A stretch of DNA of 59,987 nucleotides from Acidimicrobiaceae bacterium (GTDB lineage: Bacteria; Actinomycetota; Acidimicrobiia; Acidimicrobiales; Aldehydirespiratoraceae): positions 1-59,987 of the forward strand of contig JAERSO010000048.1 in NCBI GenBank assembly GCA_016845585.1, given 5' to 3'. The notes beneath the pieces were generated by a model. The model made no database searches and was not told where the DNA came from. It saw nothing but the letters and a program-made list of their open reading frames with translations. Within the stretch, counting starts at the first letter, position 1, and each line of letters begins with the position of its first letter. Shown here one piece after another: positions 18,127 through 28,094 of the stretch. A program made the translations under genes and the position numbers.

Positions 18127-20856
18127 CTAGTCAGAGGCCTTCTTCGCGGCCTTTTTGGCCTTCTTCTTCGCGGCCTTTTTGGCCTTCTTCTTCGCGGCCT
18201 TCTTCTTCGCGGCCTTTTTGGCCTTCTTCGCCGGACCCTTGGCGCGGCGGTCGGCCAGTAGTTCGGCGGCCCGTTCGACCGTCAACTCCTCGACGGTGTC
18301 GCCCTTGCGCAGCGAGGCGTTGTACTCGCCGTCGGTGACGTAAGGACCGAAACGACCGTCCTTGACGATCATGTCCTTGCCGGTCTCGGGGTCCGCGCCC
18401 ATCTCCTTGAGCGGCGGCTTCGGCGCAGCCTGCCCGCGGCGACGTTTCGGTTGGGCCAGCACGACGAGGCACTCCTCGAGTGTGATGGTGAGCAGCTGCT
18501 CCTCGGTCTCGAGGCTCCGGCTGTCCTTGCCCTTGGCGAGATACGGGCCATAGCGACCGTTCTGAACGGTGATGACCTCGCCATCGGCGGGGTCGGCACC
18601 AACGGTGCGCGGCAGCGACAGGATCTTGAGCGCCTGGTCCATGTCGATCGTCTCGAGCGACATGGACGAGAACAACGAGGCCGACTTCGGCTTCTCTTCC
18701 TGCTCGTCGAAGGTGCCGACCTGCACATACGGACCGAATCGGCCGGCCTTTGCGTAGATGTCCATGCCCGTTTCGGGGTCCTGACCGAGGATGCGGCCTT
18801 CCTTCGGCATGGCGAGGAATTCGAGCGCCTTCTCGAGCGAGAGCTCGTCGGGCGGGATGTCGTCGGGGACCGATGCAGTGGTGACGTTGCCGGCCTCGGG
18901 CTCGCCCTCTTTGACGACACCCTTCTGCACGTAGGGGCCGTAGCGGCCGACACGCGCGACGACGGGTTCGCCGTCCTCGGTCATGCCGAGCGGGATCGTG
19001 TTGACCGAACGAGCGTCGATGTCGGGCAAGCGCTTCGAGACCTTCTCCTGAAGTCCTGGCTCGCCGCCCTCCTCACCGAAGTAGAACTTGGTCAACCACG
19101 GCACCGCCTCTTCGGCGCCCCCGGCGATCTTGTCGAGGTCGTCCTCCATGCGAGCAGTGAAGGCGTAGTCGACGAGGTTGGGGAAGTGGCCCTCCATCAC
19201 ATTGACCACGGAGAACGCGGTGAAGGACGGCACGAGCGCCGAACCCTTCTTCCAGACATACCCACGGTCCTGGATGGTGCCGATGATCGACGCATACGTC
19301 GAGGGACGACCGACCCCGAGCTCCTCGAGTCGCTTGACGAGGCTGGCCTCGGTGAACCGGCTGGGCGGGGAGGTGACGTGCCCGTCGGCTTCGAGCGACA
19401 CATTGCGGGCGGCGTCGCCCTGCTCGAGCGGCGGCAGGCGACGCTCGTCGTCGGCCTGGTCCTTGCTGGTGTCGGCGTCGGTGTCTTCCTCGTAGACCTC
19501 ACGGAAACCGCGATGGGTGATCACGGTGCCGGTGGCGTTGAACACGACGTCGGTTCCTGACTTGCCGTTGGCACCGAGGCGCAGCTGCACGGTGTCGCCG
19601 GTGCAGTCGGTCATCTGGGAGGCGACCGTGCGTTTCCAGATCAACTCGTAGGCCCGGGCTTCGGACTGGGGAACCTGCTTGGCGACCTCGTCGGGAAGTT
19701 GGAACGAATCGCCGGCCGGACGGATGGCCTCGTGGGCTTCCTGAGCGTTCTTGACCTTGTTGGCGTAGTGCCGCGGGGCATCGGGGAGGTTCGAGGCGCC
19801 GTAGCGTTCGCGGATCATGTCGCGGGCCGCACTGATCGCGGTGTCCGACAGCGTGGTGCTGTCGGTTCGCATGTAGGTGATGAAGCCCTTTTCGTACAGG
19901 CCCTGAGCGGCTCGCATCGCCATGGCGGAGCTCATGCCGAGCTTGCGGCCGGCTTCCTGCTGGTAGGTCGAGGTGATGAATGGCGCTGCTGGTCGGCGAC
20001 GGTACGGCTTGGACTCGCGGGATCGGACCTCGTAGGGCACGCCCTCGAGATCGTCGACCATGGCCGAAGCCTTGGCCTCGTCGAGCACGGTGACATCGTC
20101 ACGCGACAGCTGGCCGTCGTCGTTGAAGTCGCGTCCACTGGCGAGACGCACACCATCGATCGTGGCGAGGTTGGCCTTGAACTCGCGCTGCGCAGCATCG
20201 TCAGAACCAGCCCCGGCGACGGCCGCGAATTGACCCGCAATGTCCCAGTAGCCGGCAGCGATGAACGCCATGCGCTCCCGCTCGCGCTCGACCACCACGC
20301 GGGTGGCCACCGACTGCACTCGGCCTGCCGACAGCTGCGGCATGACCTTCTTCCACAGCACCGGCGAGACCTCATAGCCGTAGAGGCGGTCGAGGATGCG
20401 GCGGGCCTCCTGGGCGTCGACCATCTTGCGATCGAGTTCGCGGGGCGAGTCGACGGCGGCCTGGATGGCGTCCTTGGTGATCTCGTGGAACACCATGCGC
20501 TTGATCGGCACCTGCGGATTCAGGACCTCGATCAGGTGCCAGGCGATCGCCTCGCCCTCGCGATCCTCATCCGTTGCGAGATAGACCTCGTCGGCGTCCT
20601 TCACCAGGCTCTTCAGCAGCTTGATGTGGTCCTTCTTGTCGCGATTCTCGACATAGAGGGGCTTGAAGTCGTTGTCGACGTCGATTCCGGTGCGGGCCCA
20701 CTTCTCGCCCTTGTAGGCGGCGGGCACGTCCGCCGCATTGCGCGGGAGGTCGCGGATGTGGCCGATCGATGACTCGACGGTGTATCCGGCGCCGAGATAC
20801 TCAGCGATCTTTTTCGCCTTTGCGGGCGACTCGACGATTACTAGGGCATTGGCCAC
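18127..20856 (-). CDS. topA: DNA topoisomerase I (type IA)
   Basis: Relaxes negative supercoils. 909 residues: TOPRIM start MANALVIVESPAKAKKIAEY, DEDREGEAIAWHL, the active-site segment FITYMRTDSTTLS (catalytic Tyr), then repeated C-terminal TopA_C-type domains each with GRFGPYV or RYGPY motifs and no zinc fingers. The last ~45 residues are almost only Lys and Ala, encoded by a tandem array at 18145-18235; this basic tail is typical of actinobacterial TopA and raises DNA affinity and processivity. Confidence 0.97.
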   Translation of the reverse strand: MANALVIVESPAKAKKIAEYLGAGYTVESSIGHIRDLPRNAADVPAAYKGEKWARTGIDVDNDFKPLYVENRDKKDHIKLLKSLVKDADEVYLATDEDREGEAIAWHLIEVLNPQVPIKRMVFHEITKDAIQAAVDSPRELDRKMVDAQEARRILDRLYGYEVSPVLWKKVMPQLSAGRVQSVATRVVVERERERMAFIAAGYWDIAGQFAAVAGAGSDDAAQREFKANLATIDGVRLASGRDFNDDGQLSRDDVTVLDEAKASAMVDDLEGVPYEVRSRESKPYRRRPAAPFITSTYQQEAGRKLGMSSAMAMRAAQGLYEKGFITYMRTDSTTLSDTAISAARDMIRERYGASNLPDAPRHYANKVKNAQEAHEAIRPAGDSFQLPDEVAKQVPQSEARAYELIWKRTVASQMTDCTGDTVQLRLGANGKSGTDVVFNATGTVITHRGFREVYEEDTDADTSKDQADDERRLPPLEQGDAARNVSLEADGHVTSPPSRFTEASLVKRLEELGVGRPSTYASIIGTIQDRGYVWKKGSALVPSFTAFSVVNVMEGHFPNLVDYAFTARMEDDLDKIAGGAEEAVPWLTKFYFGEEGGEPGLQEKVSKRLPDIDARSVNTIPLGMTEDGEPVVARVGRYGPYVQKGVVKEGEPEAGNVTTASVPDDIPPDELSLEKALEFLAMPKEGRILGQDPETGMDIYAKAGRFGPYVQVGTFDEQEEKPKSASLFSSMSLETIDMDQALKILSLPRTVGADPADGEVITVQNGRYGPYLAKGKDSRSLETEEQLLTITLEECLVVLAQPKRRRGQAAPKPPLKEMGADPETGKDMIVKDGRFGPYVTDGEYNASLRKGDTVEELTVERAAELLADRRAKGPAKKAKKAAKKKAAKKKAKKAAKKKAKKAAKKASD
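18139..18235. repeat. Lys/Ala-coding tandem repeats in topA tail
   Basis: Iterations of a unit close to CTTCTTCGCGGCCTTTTTGGC encode the KKAKKAAKKKA tail of topoisomerase I. Coding repeats of this kind can change in length by slippage; each unit is in frame. Confidence 0.7.
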
Positions 20857-20890
20857 GATGGTCGAACCAATCGGAAGAAGAGGGGTTTTG

Positions 20891-22252
20891 TCAAGCGTTC
20901 ACGACATCAGGGTCATCGATATCGATCTCGATGACCTCGTTCGCACGCATGAGGATGAGGGAGCCGACGATGGCTGCGATCAGCGACGCGGCGAGGATGC
21001 CGAGCTTCGCTTCGTCGGTCACGATCGGGTCGCTGAATGCCAACCCGGTGATGAACAGCGACACCGTGAACCCGATGCCGGCGATGGCAGCGAGACCGAA
21101 CACGTGGGTGAATGATGCACCACGCGGCAGGCGGGAAATCCCAGACCGCACGGCGATCCAGGTGAACAACGAGACGCCGGCGAGCTTGCCGACGACGAGT
21201 CCGAACACGACACCGAGGGTGACGTCGCTCGACAGCGCGCCCGACAACGAGTCACCGGAGATCTCGATTCCGGCGTTGGCCAACGCGAAGACCGGGATGA
21301 TCAGGAAGCTGGAGAACGGATGGAGCACATCCTCCAGTCGCTCGGCAACGGACACCTGCTCCTTGAGTTCGAAATTGGCCCTGCGCACCACGGTGGCACT
21401 GGCCTGGCCGGAGATGGCCGCACCGATGTGCACATCGTCGTCCGGGGTGTCGTCTCGGAGCGGGACCGCCGGCGTGATGAGGCCGAGCACGACACCGGCG
21501 ATCGTGGCGTGGATCCCCGATTCGAAGACGGCCAGCCACAGGAAGGTGCCCACCAGCACATAGACCGGGATGTACCAGATACGGGCGATCCGCATCAGCA
21601 CGACCACCATGGTGAGTGCAACGGCGATCAGCAGCCAACCCGTGGAGAGATCCTCGGTGTAGAAGATCGCAATCACCGCGATGGCGCCGATGTCGTCGAC
21701 GATGGCGAGGGTGAGCAGGAACACCTTCATGGCGCCGGGAACCCGGTTGCCGAGGAGTGAGACGACCCCGACCGCGAACGCGATGTCGGTGGCCATCGGA
21801 ATGCCCCAGCCGTCGGCGCCGGCACCGCCACCCGCGAACGCCACATAGATGAGGGCCGGTACCACCATGCCGCCGATCGCGGCGATGGCCGGGAGTGCCG
21901 CAGCCCGCGGGTCGCGCAACTCTCCGGCGACGAGTTCGCGCTTGATCTCCAGACCCACGACGAAGAAGAAGATCGCCATCAAGGCGTCATTGATCCAGGC
22001 TTCGAGCGGCTCGTCGAGATGGAGCAGATCGCCGACGTGGATCGAGATATGGGTCTCCAGCAACTCGTGATAGCTGTGGCTCCACGGCGAGTTGGCCCAC
22101 ACCAGGGCCACGACGGTCGCCAGGATCAGCAAGAGGCCGCCGGCAGCTTCGATGCGCAGGAAGTTGCGCACCGGTCGACCGACGCGGCGAGCCAGCCGAC
22201 GGTTGCCGCCGAGCCAGGTCAGCGGGGAGGGTTCGAGGTGATCGTGTGCCAT
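20891..22252 (-). CDS. nhaA: Na+/H+ antiporter NhaA
   Basis: Electrogenic sodium/proton antiporter in the inner membrane. 453 residues: FLRIEAAGGLLLILATVVALVWANSP, FFFVVGLEIKREL, GWGIPMATDIAFAVGV, and the paired aspartates in AIVDDIGAIAVIAIFY that bind the ion. Start is the ATG at 22252 (MAHDHLEPSPL); the longer frame upstream runs into the anti-sigma gene. Lies between topA and the rsbW-like gene. Confidence 0.95.
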   Translation of the reverse strand: MAHDHLEPSPLTWLGGNRRLARRVGRPVRNFLRIEAAGGLLLILATVVALVWANSPWSHSYHELLETHISIHVGDLLHLDEPLEAWINDALMAIFFFVVGLEIKRELVAGELRDPRAAALPAIAAIGGMVVPALIYVAFAGGGAGADGWGIPMATDIAFAVGVVSLLGNRVPGAMKVFLLTLAIVDDIGAIAVIAIFYTEDLSTGWLLIAVALTMVVVLMRIARIWYIPVYVLVGTFLWLAVFESGIHATIAGVVLGLITPAVPLRDDTPDDDVHIGAAISGQASATVVRRANFELKEQVSVAERLEDVLHPFSSFLIIPVFALANAGIEISGDSLSGALSSDVTLGVVFGLVVGKLAGVSLFTWIAVRSGISRLPRGASFTHVFGLAAIAGIGFTVSLFITGLAFSDPIVTDEAKLGILAASLIAAIVGSLILMRANEVIEIDIDDPDVVNA

Positions 22253-22287
22253 GTCGATCTGAGACGCTAGCGGGGTCGGATCCCGAT

Positions 22288-22776
22288 TCAGGCGGACGGT
22301 GACCGACGGCGTCGCTTCGACGAGTAGACGACCAGGGTGACGTCGGTGCCGTCCTCGCTCGATGTGATCTCGCTCTCGTCGGCCAACATCTGCATCAAAT
22401 GCACGCCGAGACCTGACTCGTGTTCGAGGCGGTTCGGCGACTCGGGTTCGGGGAGATCGGGAACGGTTGCGGGGTCGAAACCGACGCCTTCGTCGTGCAC
22501 GACGACACTGATCTCGTCGTCCGCGAGGTTGCATTGGATGCGGATCCGGTCGAGAGAGCCCGACAAGCCGTGGGCTTCGATGGCATTCGTCGTTGCTTCC
22601 GAGACGGCCACCCGAAGGTCGTCGATCCGGTCGTGCTCGAGATCTGGTTCGAGCTCTGCCGCCGCGGCCACCACCACACGCACGAGCGAAACGAACTCGG
22701 TGCGGGCGGGGATCTCCAAGACGAGTTGACCGGGACGGAACACGATGTCGACGGGTTCCTGCTCGGCGGCGGCCAT
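22288..22776 (-). CDS. Anti-sigma regulatory factor (RsbW-like serine kinase)
   Basis: 162 residues of the HATPase_c_2 family. N box: DLRVAVSEATTNAIEAHG; G1-type box: VHDEGVGFDP; and SGLGVHLMQMLADE. RsbW-type proteins bind a sigma factor and phosphorylate a STAS antagonist; the STAS partner is the adjacent upstream gene, with TGATG overlap. Cognate sigma factor is not identifiable here; the sigma-70 factor at 33.6-34.5 kb is one candidate. Confidence 0.88.
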   Translation of the reverse strand: MAAAEQEPVDIVFRPGQLVLEIPARTEFVSLVRVVVAAAAELEPDLEHDRIDDLRVAVSEATTNAIEAHGLSGSLDRIRIQCNLADDEISVVVHDEGVGFDPATVPDLPEPESPNRLEHESGLGVHLMQMLADESEITSSEDGTDVTLVVYSSKRRRRSPSA

Positions 22777-23114
22777 CAGACGGTGGCCAGCGCGTCGACG
22801 AGGGAACGATGCAGGGTGAACACGCGGTCGAGGTCGCAGACTTCGAGAACCCGCCGCACCCGGGGCTCGGGAACGACCACGATCAGATCACCATCGAGCA
22901 GCCGGACCCGCTTCAAGGCGCCCACGAGCACCCCGATCCCGAAGCTGTCGACGAAATCGACGCCGCTGAGATCGAGCGCGAGACGGTGGTTGCCGTCCTT
23001 CACGGCATCCATGACCGATTGACGCAATTGGGGCGCGCCGACGACATCGAGTTCGCCGGCCACGGTGAGCACGGTCCAGTCGCCCTCGGTGTGGGCATGA
23101 ACGACAACCTGCAC
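22776..23114 (-). CDS. STAS-domain anti-sigma factor antagonist
   Basis: About 112 residues: VLTVAGELDVVGAPQLRQSV and LDLSGVDFVDSFGIGVLVGA, in which the DS serine corresponds to the SpoIIAA/RsbV phosphorylation site. Partner of the rsbW-like gene: unphosphorylated, it would sequester the kinase and free the sigma factor. Start is uncertain; GTG at 23114 (MQVVVHAHTEGD) best matches family length, and longer GTG starts are possible. Confidence 0.88.
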   Translation of the reverse strand: MQVVVHAHTEGDWTVLTVAGELDVVGAPQLRQSVMDAVKDGNHRLALDLSGVDFVDSFGIGVLVGALKRVRLLDGDLIVVVPEPRVRRVLEVCDLDRVFTLHRSLVDALATV

Positions 23115-23197
23115 ACTCGTGACGGTAACCGACGACAACCATGCGACTCGGTCACACACCGATCGTCGCCGTCACAGCAGTGTCGTAGCATCGGAGG

Positions 23198-25522
23198 ATG
23201 GCGTTAGCCGAGGCGCTTCCCGAGCCTCCTCCCTTCGAGCTTCTGCTCGCCGATCTGGCCGACGACGGCCGCGTGGTCCACGTCGAGGAGGCCGCGGCGC
23301 GAACCGCGTCGATGGGGCTTTTGAATCGCCCGCTCCCCGCCGCTGTCGCAGCGACCCTCGGTGCCGATGCGCTGTGGAGTCACCAGGCCAGCGCGATCAA
23401 TCTCGCCCGCTCCGGTGCCAACGTGGTCATCGCCACGGGCACCGCCTCGGGGAAGTCCCGGTGCTTCCAGCTGCCGATCGCCGAGGCCGTACTCGACCCA
23501 CTCCGCCCCGGCACGGCGATGCTCCTCTACCCCACCAAGGCGCTCGCCCACGACCAGCTCCGCGCATTCACCGCGCTCGACATCCCCGAGATCGCCGCCG
23601 GTGCCTACGACGGTGACGCCTCGTCGGAGGAGAAGGCGTGGATCCGAGAGAACGCCAACGTCGTGCTCACCAACCCCGAGATGCTCCACGGCGGCGTTCT
23701 CCCCCGGCATCAGAAGTGGGACGCGTTGTTGATGCGGCTCCGCTATGTCGTCATCGACGAACTCCATGTGCTGCGTGGCGTCTTCGGTACCCACGTCGCA
23801 CACGTTCTGCGCCGTTTGCGGCGCATCTGTCGCCACTACGGCTCGGACCCGACCTTCATCTTCTGCTCGGCCACGATCGGCCAACCCGAGCGACTCGCCG
23901 CTGCGCTGTGTGGCGCGCCGGTGGAGGCCGTCACCGCCGACGGATCTCCCCGAGGGCCCCGCTCGTTCGCCCTGCTCGACCCGCCCGTCGTCGACGACGA
24001 ACACGGCACCCGATCCTCGGCGAACTCCGAGACAGCGTCGATCACGGCATCGCTCGTCGAGACCGGTCATCGCACCATCACGTTCTGCCGAAGCCGCAAG
24101 GGCGTCGAACTCGTGGCCGCCGACATCACCCGCCGACTGCCGCCGCGGCTCGATGGCCGGGTGGTCGCCTACCGAGCCGGCTACCTCGCCGACGAGCGCC
24201 GGATGATCGAGGACAACCTCGCCACCGGTGAACTCTCGGGCATCGTCGCCACCTCGGCACTCGAACTCGGTGTCGATGTCGGGGCGCTCGATGCCTGCGT
24301 ACTCAACGGCTTCCCCGGCACGATCGCCTCCATGTGGCAACAGGCCGGACGCGCGGGGCGCCGGTCCGATCCTTCCGTCACGGTGCTGGTCGCCGGCGAG
24401 GACCAGCTCGACCGCTATCTCATGCAGCACCCGGAGGAGGTCTTCAGTCGGCCACCGGAACCATCCGTCGTCAACACCGCCAACCCCTTCATCCTCGACC
24501 CGCATCTGGCGTGCGCCGCCTATGAGCTCCCGCTCAGCCACGAGGATCTCCGTTGGTGGAGCGAAGAGGAACTGCACGACGGTGTACGCAACCTGGTGCG
24601 CGCCGACTCCCTCCGGCTCCGGCGCCGATGGCGCAACGGCCGTGAGGAACCGTTCGCCCACTGGTGCGGCACCGGATACCCCACCCGGGAGATCAGCCTC
24701 CGGTCGGGTTCACGGGGTGAGATCAAGATCCTCCACCACCATGATGAGCGGGTGATCGGCACCGTCGACGCGAGCCGAGCGCTCACATCGGTCCACACAG
24801 GTGCGGTCTATCTCCACCGAGGTCAGGCATTCGATGTCATCGACCTCGATCTCGAGGAAGGACACGCACGGGTGGTGGAGGCCGACGGCCTCGAGTACAC
24901 CCAGGCTCGATCCGACACCGAGATCCGAGTTCTGGCCGTCGATGGCGTCCAGCGGGTCGGCCGGGCCGCGCTCCACCTCGGCACGGTCGAAGTCGCCACC
25001 CGGATCCATGGCTACCAACGCCGCGACGTGCGATCCCGCAAGATCCTCGCCAACGAGAAGCTGGAGCTCCCCGAGCAACAGCTCGTCACCCGCGCGTTCT
25101 GGTACGTGATCGACGCCGACCTGATCGATGAGCTGGTCGACGCCGGCTTCGATCCCCCCGGCACGCTCCACGCGGCCGAACACGCGGCGATCGGGATGTT
25201 GCCGCTGTTCACCATCTGCGACCGGTGGGACGTCGGTGGTGTGTCGACTGCCCGCCACGCCGACACCAACGGCGCCACGGTCTTCATCTATGACGGCTCA
25301 CCAGGCGGCGCCGGCATCGCCGAGCTCGGTTGGGAGGCCGCGGCGAATCACCTCGAGGCGACGCTCGAAGTCATCGACGGTTGCGGGTGCCTCGACGGAT
25401 GCCCGTCATGTGTTCAGTCGCCGAAGTGCGGGAATGGCAACGAACCGCTCGACAAGGCAGGGTCCGTCGAGCTCATCCAGCGGATCCTGCGGCCAATTGC
25501 CCCGGAGTTCCAAGGGAAATAG
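23198..25522 (+). CDS. DEAD/DEAH-box helicase with DUF1998 domain (MrfA/YprA-like)
   Basis: 774-residue SF2 helicase. Walker A TGTASGKS, motif Ia LYPTKALAHDQL, motif II DELHVLRGVFG, motif III SATIGQP, motif VI QQAGRAGRR, and a C-terminal DUF1998-type segment with a Cys cluster GCGCLDGCPSCVQSPKCG that probably binds metal. This matches the MrfA family (3'-to-5' helicase for mitomycin-type damage in Bacillus). The ATG at 23198 is divergent from the STAS gene. Confidence 0.9.
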   Translation: MALAEALPEPPPFELLLADLADDGRVVHVEEAAARTASMGLLNRPLPAAVAATLGADALWSHQASAINLARSGANVVIATGTASGKSRCFQLPIAEAVLDPLRPGTAMLLYPTKALAHDQLRAFTALDIPEIAAGAYDGDASSEEKAWIRENANVVLTNPEMLHGGVLPRHQKWDALLMRLRYVVIDELHVLRGVFGTHVAHVLRRLRRICRHYGSDPTFIFCSATIGQPERLAAALCGAPVEAVTADGSPRGPRSFALLDPPVVDDEHGTRSSANSETASITASLVETGHRTITFCRSRKGVELVAADITRRLPPRLDGRVVAYRAGYLADERRMIEDNLATGELSGIVATSALELGVDVGALDACVLNGFPGTIASMWQQAGRAGRRSDPSVTVLVAGEDQLDRYLMQHPEEVFSRPPEPSVVNTANPFILDPHLACAAYELPLSHEDLRWWSEEELHDGVRNLVRADSLRLRRRWRNGREEPFAHWCGTGYPTREISLRSGSRGEIKILHHHDERVIGTVDASRALTSVHTGAVYLHRGQAFDVIDLDLEEGHARVVEADGLEYTQARSDTEIRVLAVDGVQRVGRAALHLGTVEVATRIHGYQRRDVRSRKILANEKLELPEQQLVTRAFWYVIDADLIDELVDAGFDPPGTLHAAEHAAIGMLPLFTICDRWDVGGVSTARHADTNGATVFIYDGSPGGAGIAELGWEAAANHLEATLEVIDGCGCLDGCPSCVQSPKCGNGNEPLDKAGSVELIQRILRPIAPEFQGK

Positions 25523-25571
25523 GCCGTATGGCCCATCCACGAACTGACCCAGGTCACCGACTGGATGGGAG

Positions 25572-27469
25572 ATGGAGGACACAACTGTCGTCAAGGCCGA
25601 CGCGGCCGAGGCTCCGAGCGCAACTCCCGAGTGGGTTGCCCGCCCGTGGCTCGCTCGGTTGCTGCGCGCCGCGATCGTCCTGGTCCCCCTCGCTCTGGTC
25701 ACGCTCGCGGCATGGCGCATCCACATCGCACTCGGTCCCTCGACAACGGTCGGCGGCGGCGTCATTCGCTGGCTGGCCCTGTCCGTGTTCTGCACGATCG
25801 GCATTCAGCTGTTCGACCGCATCGGCCGGCGGCTCCTCCCCCTCACCGTCCTGCTCCGCATGTCGATCGTCTTCCCCGGTGACGTTCCCTCGCGCTTTCG
25901 GATCGCCATGCGCTACGGCACGACGCGACAACTCGAACGTGACATCGCCGGCAACTCACTCGATGCCTCCACCCCTCAGTACGCAGCCGAACGCCTGCTC
26001 GGACTCGTCACCCAACTCTCCACCCATGACCGCGCCACCCGGGGCCACACCGAACGCGTCCGTGCCTACGCCGACCTCGTCGCTGACGAGATGGGCTTCT
26101 CCTCCGAGGAACGCCAGAAACTCCACTGGGCCGGCCTGATCCACGACATCGGCAAGCTCTCGGTGCCGTCGGAGGTCCTGAACAAGGTCGAACCGCTCAC
26201 GGATCGTGAATGGGCCCAGATCCAGATGCACCCGAACGAGGGTTGGACGCTGGTGCAGCCCTTCGTCGAATGGCTCGGCGAATGGGCCGAGGCAACGCGT
26301 GACCATCACGAGCGGTGGGACGGCACCGGCTACCCGCGTCGACTCTCCGGTCACGAGATCTCTCGCGGCGGTCGCATCATCGCCGTGGTCGATGCCTTCG
26401 ACGTGATGACCGCGGCACGGAGCTACAAGGATCCGATGTCATTCGACGCGGCCCGATCAGAGCTGGCCAGCTGTTCCGGCGAGCACTTCGATCCGGACGT
26501 CGTGCGAGCCTTCCTCGCCCTCTCCCTGACGAAGCGACGCCATCGTTGGAGCCTCCTGTCGTGGCTCGCCAACTCGCCGATCATCACCTCTGTCACCACC
26601 ACCGCATCAAACGTCGGCCCCATCGCAACCAGTGTCGTCGCCGCATCCGTCACCGCCGGTGCAGTACTCACGCCGCTGGTGGATCTCGAACCCGCCCCGG
26701 AGCAGTTCGCGCTCCGGCTCGTGGAATCCACGACCACCACCACGACCCTGTTCGTCGAGCCCGATCCGACCACCACCATCACCGTGCCGCCGAGCTCAAC
26801 CAGGACGTCGACCACCACCACGACGACAACGACGACCACCACCACGACCACCGTGGCACCGTGGCACCGACGACGACGACCGTCGCAGTCACGGTGCCGC
26901 CCACCACGACCCCCGCACCGGCCACGACAACCACGACGATCCCCGAGTCGACCTTCAGCAACGGATTCCTCGGCGGTGGTGGCGGTGACGTGCTGAACCT
27001 CGTGCCGAGCGTGAGCGGCGGTGCAGTCGCCAACATCGACGGCGACGGCAACCCCGGTCTCACGATCCCCCGCTCGCCCGATGGGTTGATCGAGATCAAT
27101 AGTCCGTCGGTGAGGGCGTGGGGAAGCGCCATCACCGAGGAGCTCACGCTGACGGGCCACGCCACGCTCCGTCTCCACGCAGCGACCGCCGGCTTCACCG
27201 AGGGCTTCGGCATCGTCATCGTCGGGCTCGTCGAGTGCACCGCCCCATCGTCAGGATGTACGACGATCGCCACCGGCCAGATGGGCTTCGCTCAGTCCGG
27301 GTTCGGCAGCACCTTCGGCACCGTCGACGTGTTCCTCGGCAGCGTCGACCACACGATCGCGGCCGGCAACCACCTGCTGATCACCGTGGCGGTCCCCGAG
27401 ACGTCGACACACGACCTCTGGATCGAGTTCGGCTCCGAGACCCACCCATCCGAGTTCCGCATCAGCTGA
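25572..27469 (+). CDS. Membrane HD-GYP protein with Thr-rich stalk and C-terminal extracytoplasmic domain (frameshifted)
   Basis: Two transmembrane helices (about 29-50, 64-82), a cytoplasmic HD-GYP phosphodiesterase domain (IHDIGK with H191/D192; DGTGYP 250-255), a third hydrophobic segment (about 345-370), then a Thr-rich linker (386-430). HD-GYP proteins hydrolyse cyclic di-GMP. As written the frame leaves at residue 430 and stops at 26996. Removing one 8-bp copy of CACCGTGG at 26849-26864 restores a 629-residue protein that continues as TVAPTTTTVAVTVPP and a C-terminal ~180-residue domain starting STFSNGFLGGGGGD, rich in beta-type sequence. The join is inference from the duplication and from arithmetic (1898 minus 8 is divisible by 3). 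Confidence 0.8.
26849..26868. repeat. 8-bp tandem duplication CACCGTGG x2.5
   Basis: CACCGTGG CACCGTGG CACC in the Thr-rich linker of the HD-GYP gene. The extra copy shifts the frame of the long gene; either frame is open on one side only. Such a short direct repeat can arise or revert by replication slippage. Confidence 0.85.
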
Positions 27470-27473
27470 CGAG

Positions 27474-27851
27474 TCACTCCAGGCGCATGCTGGCAGTGCC
27501 GACGAGTTCCAGGTCGCGGAGCATGGCCCCGACCAGCGGCACCGACGTCGGGTCGACGTAGAACACGGAGACGACGACTGCGCCGTTCGACTGTGAGATC
27601 TCCACGCGCAACCGATGCACTGGCAGATCCCCGGCCACCGCCACGGCGCGGCGGATCTCCGCGTCGGTCGCGCCGACGGCCGCCGCTCTCGCTCCTTCGC
27701 GTGCGGCGTGCGTCACCATCACCCGAGCATGAACGACCAACCCGACCTGGATGATCGCCAGGAGGAGCAGGGCGAAGAACGGGAGCAGGAGAGCGAGCTC
27801 GACCGTGGCCTGGCCCGAGTCCCGGCCCGTCTTCGCCGTCGCCCACACCAC
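27474..27851 (-). CDS. TadE-like pseudopilin
   Basis: 125 residues starting with GTG at 27851 (MVWATAKTGRDSGQATVEL). The GQATVELALLLPFFALLLLAIIQVGLVV helix is the TadE/TadG signature hydrophobic segment following a Gly-Gln-Ala-type cleavage region. The C-terminal half is periplasmic. Minor pilin or assembly component of the Tad system next to it; GTG overlaps the stop of the DUF4244 gene. Confidence 0.85.
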   Translation of the reverse strand: MVWATAKTGRDSGQATVELALLLPFFALLLLAIIQVGLVVHARVMVTHAAREGARAAAVGATDAEIRRAVAVAGDLPVHRLRVEISQSNGAVVVSVFYVDPTSVPLVGAMLRDLELVGTASMRLE

Positions 27852-28036
27852 TAGGCGACCCGGCTCGCGACCGCGTCGAGAACCCGGTCGAGGAGGTTGC
27901 CCACCGAAGAGGTGGTGCTCGCCCACGCCAGCACGAGGACCGCGAGTGCCGCGGCGCCCAGGATGACGAGCGCATACTCCGCGGTCGCCTGGCCGCGCTC
28001 ACCGCGACCGGGGATTGGGGATCGGTTCTGATTCAT
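27851..28036 (-). CDS. DUF4244-type Flp-like pilin
   Basis: 61 residues: MNQNRSPIPGRGERGQATAEYALVILG, a single hydrophobic helix and a short tail. The TAEYALVI segment resembles the Flp/DUF4244 pilin family in actinobacteria, whose members are processed after Gly. SD GAGGAG lies 6 bases before ATG. Likely major pilin of the adjacent Tad locus. Confidence 0.82.
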   Translation of the reverse strand: MNQNRSPIPGRGERGQATAEYALVILGAAALAVLVLAWASTTSSVGNLLDRVLDAVASRVA

Positions 28037-28094
28037 GAGGTGCTCCTCTGCGTGCGATGCACGCCGGGTTTGAGGTGGTGGGGGAAGTGCAGAA

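Noticed and set aside
18139..18235. CRISPR or satellite repeat
   Set aside because: The repeats are in-frame codons for the Lys/Ala tail of topoisomerase I without spacers.
23204..24661. 485-residue frame antisense to the helicase
   Set aside because: The plus strand has all helicase motifs in frame; this one is an artefact of codon bias.
26997..27469. Separate small gene for the HD-GYP C-terminal domain
   Set aside because: The second frame has no plausible start near its own beginning and resumes exactly the Thr/Pro-rich linker of the first; a frameshift within one gene explains it better.
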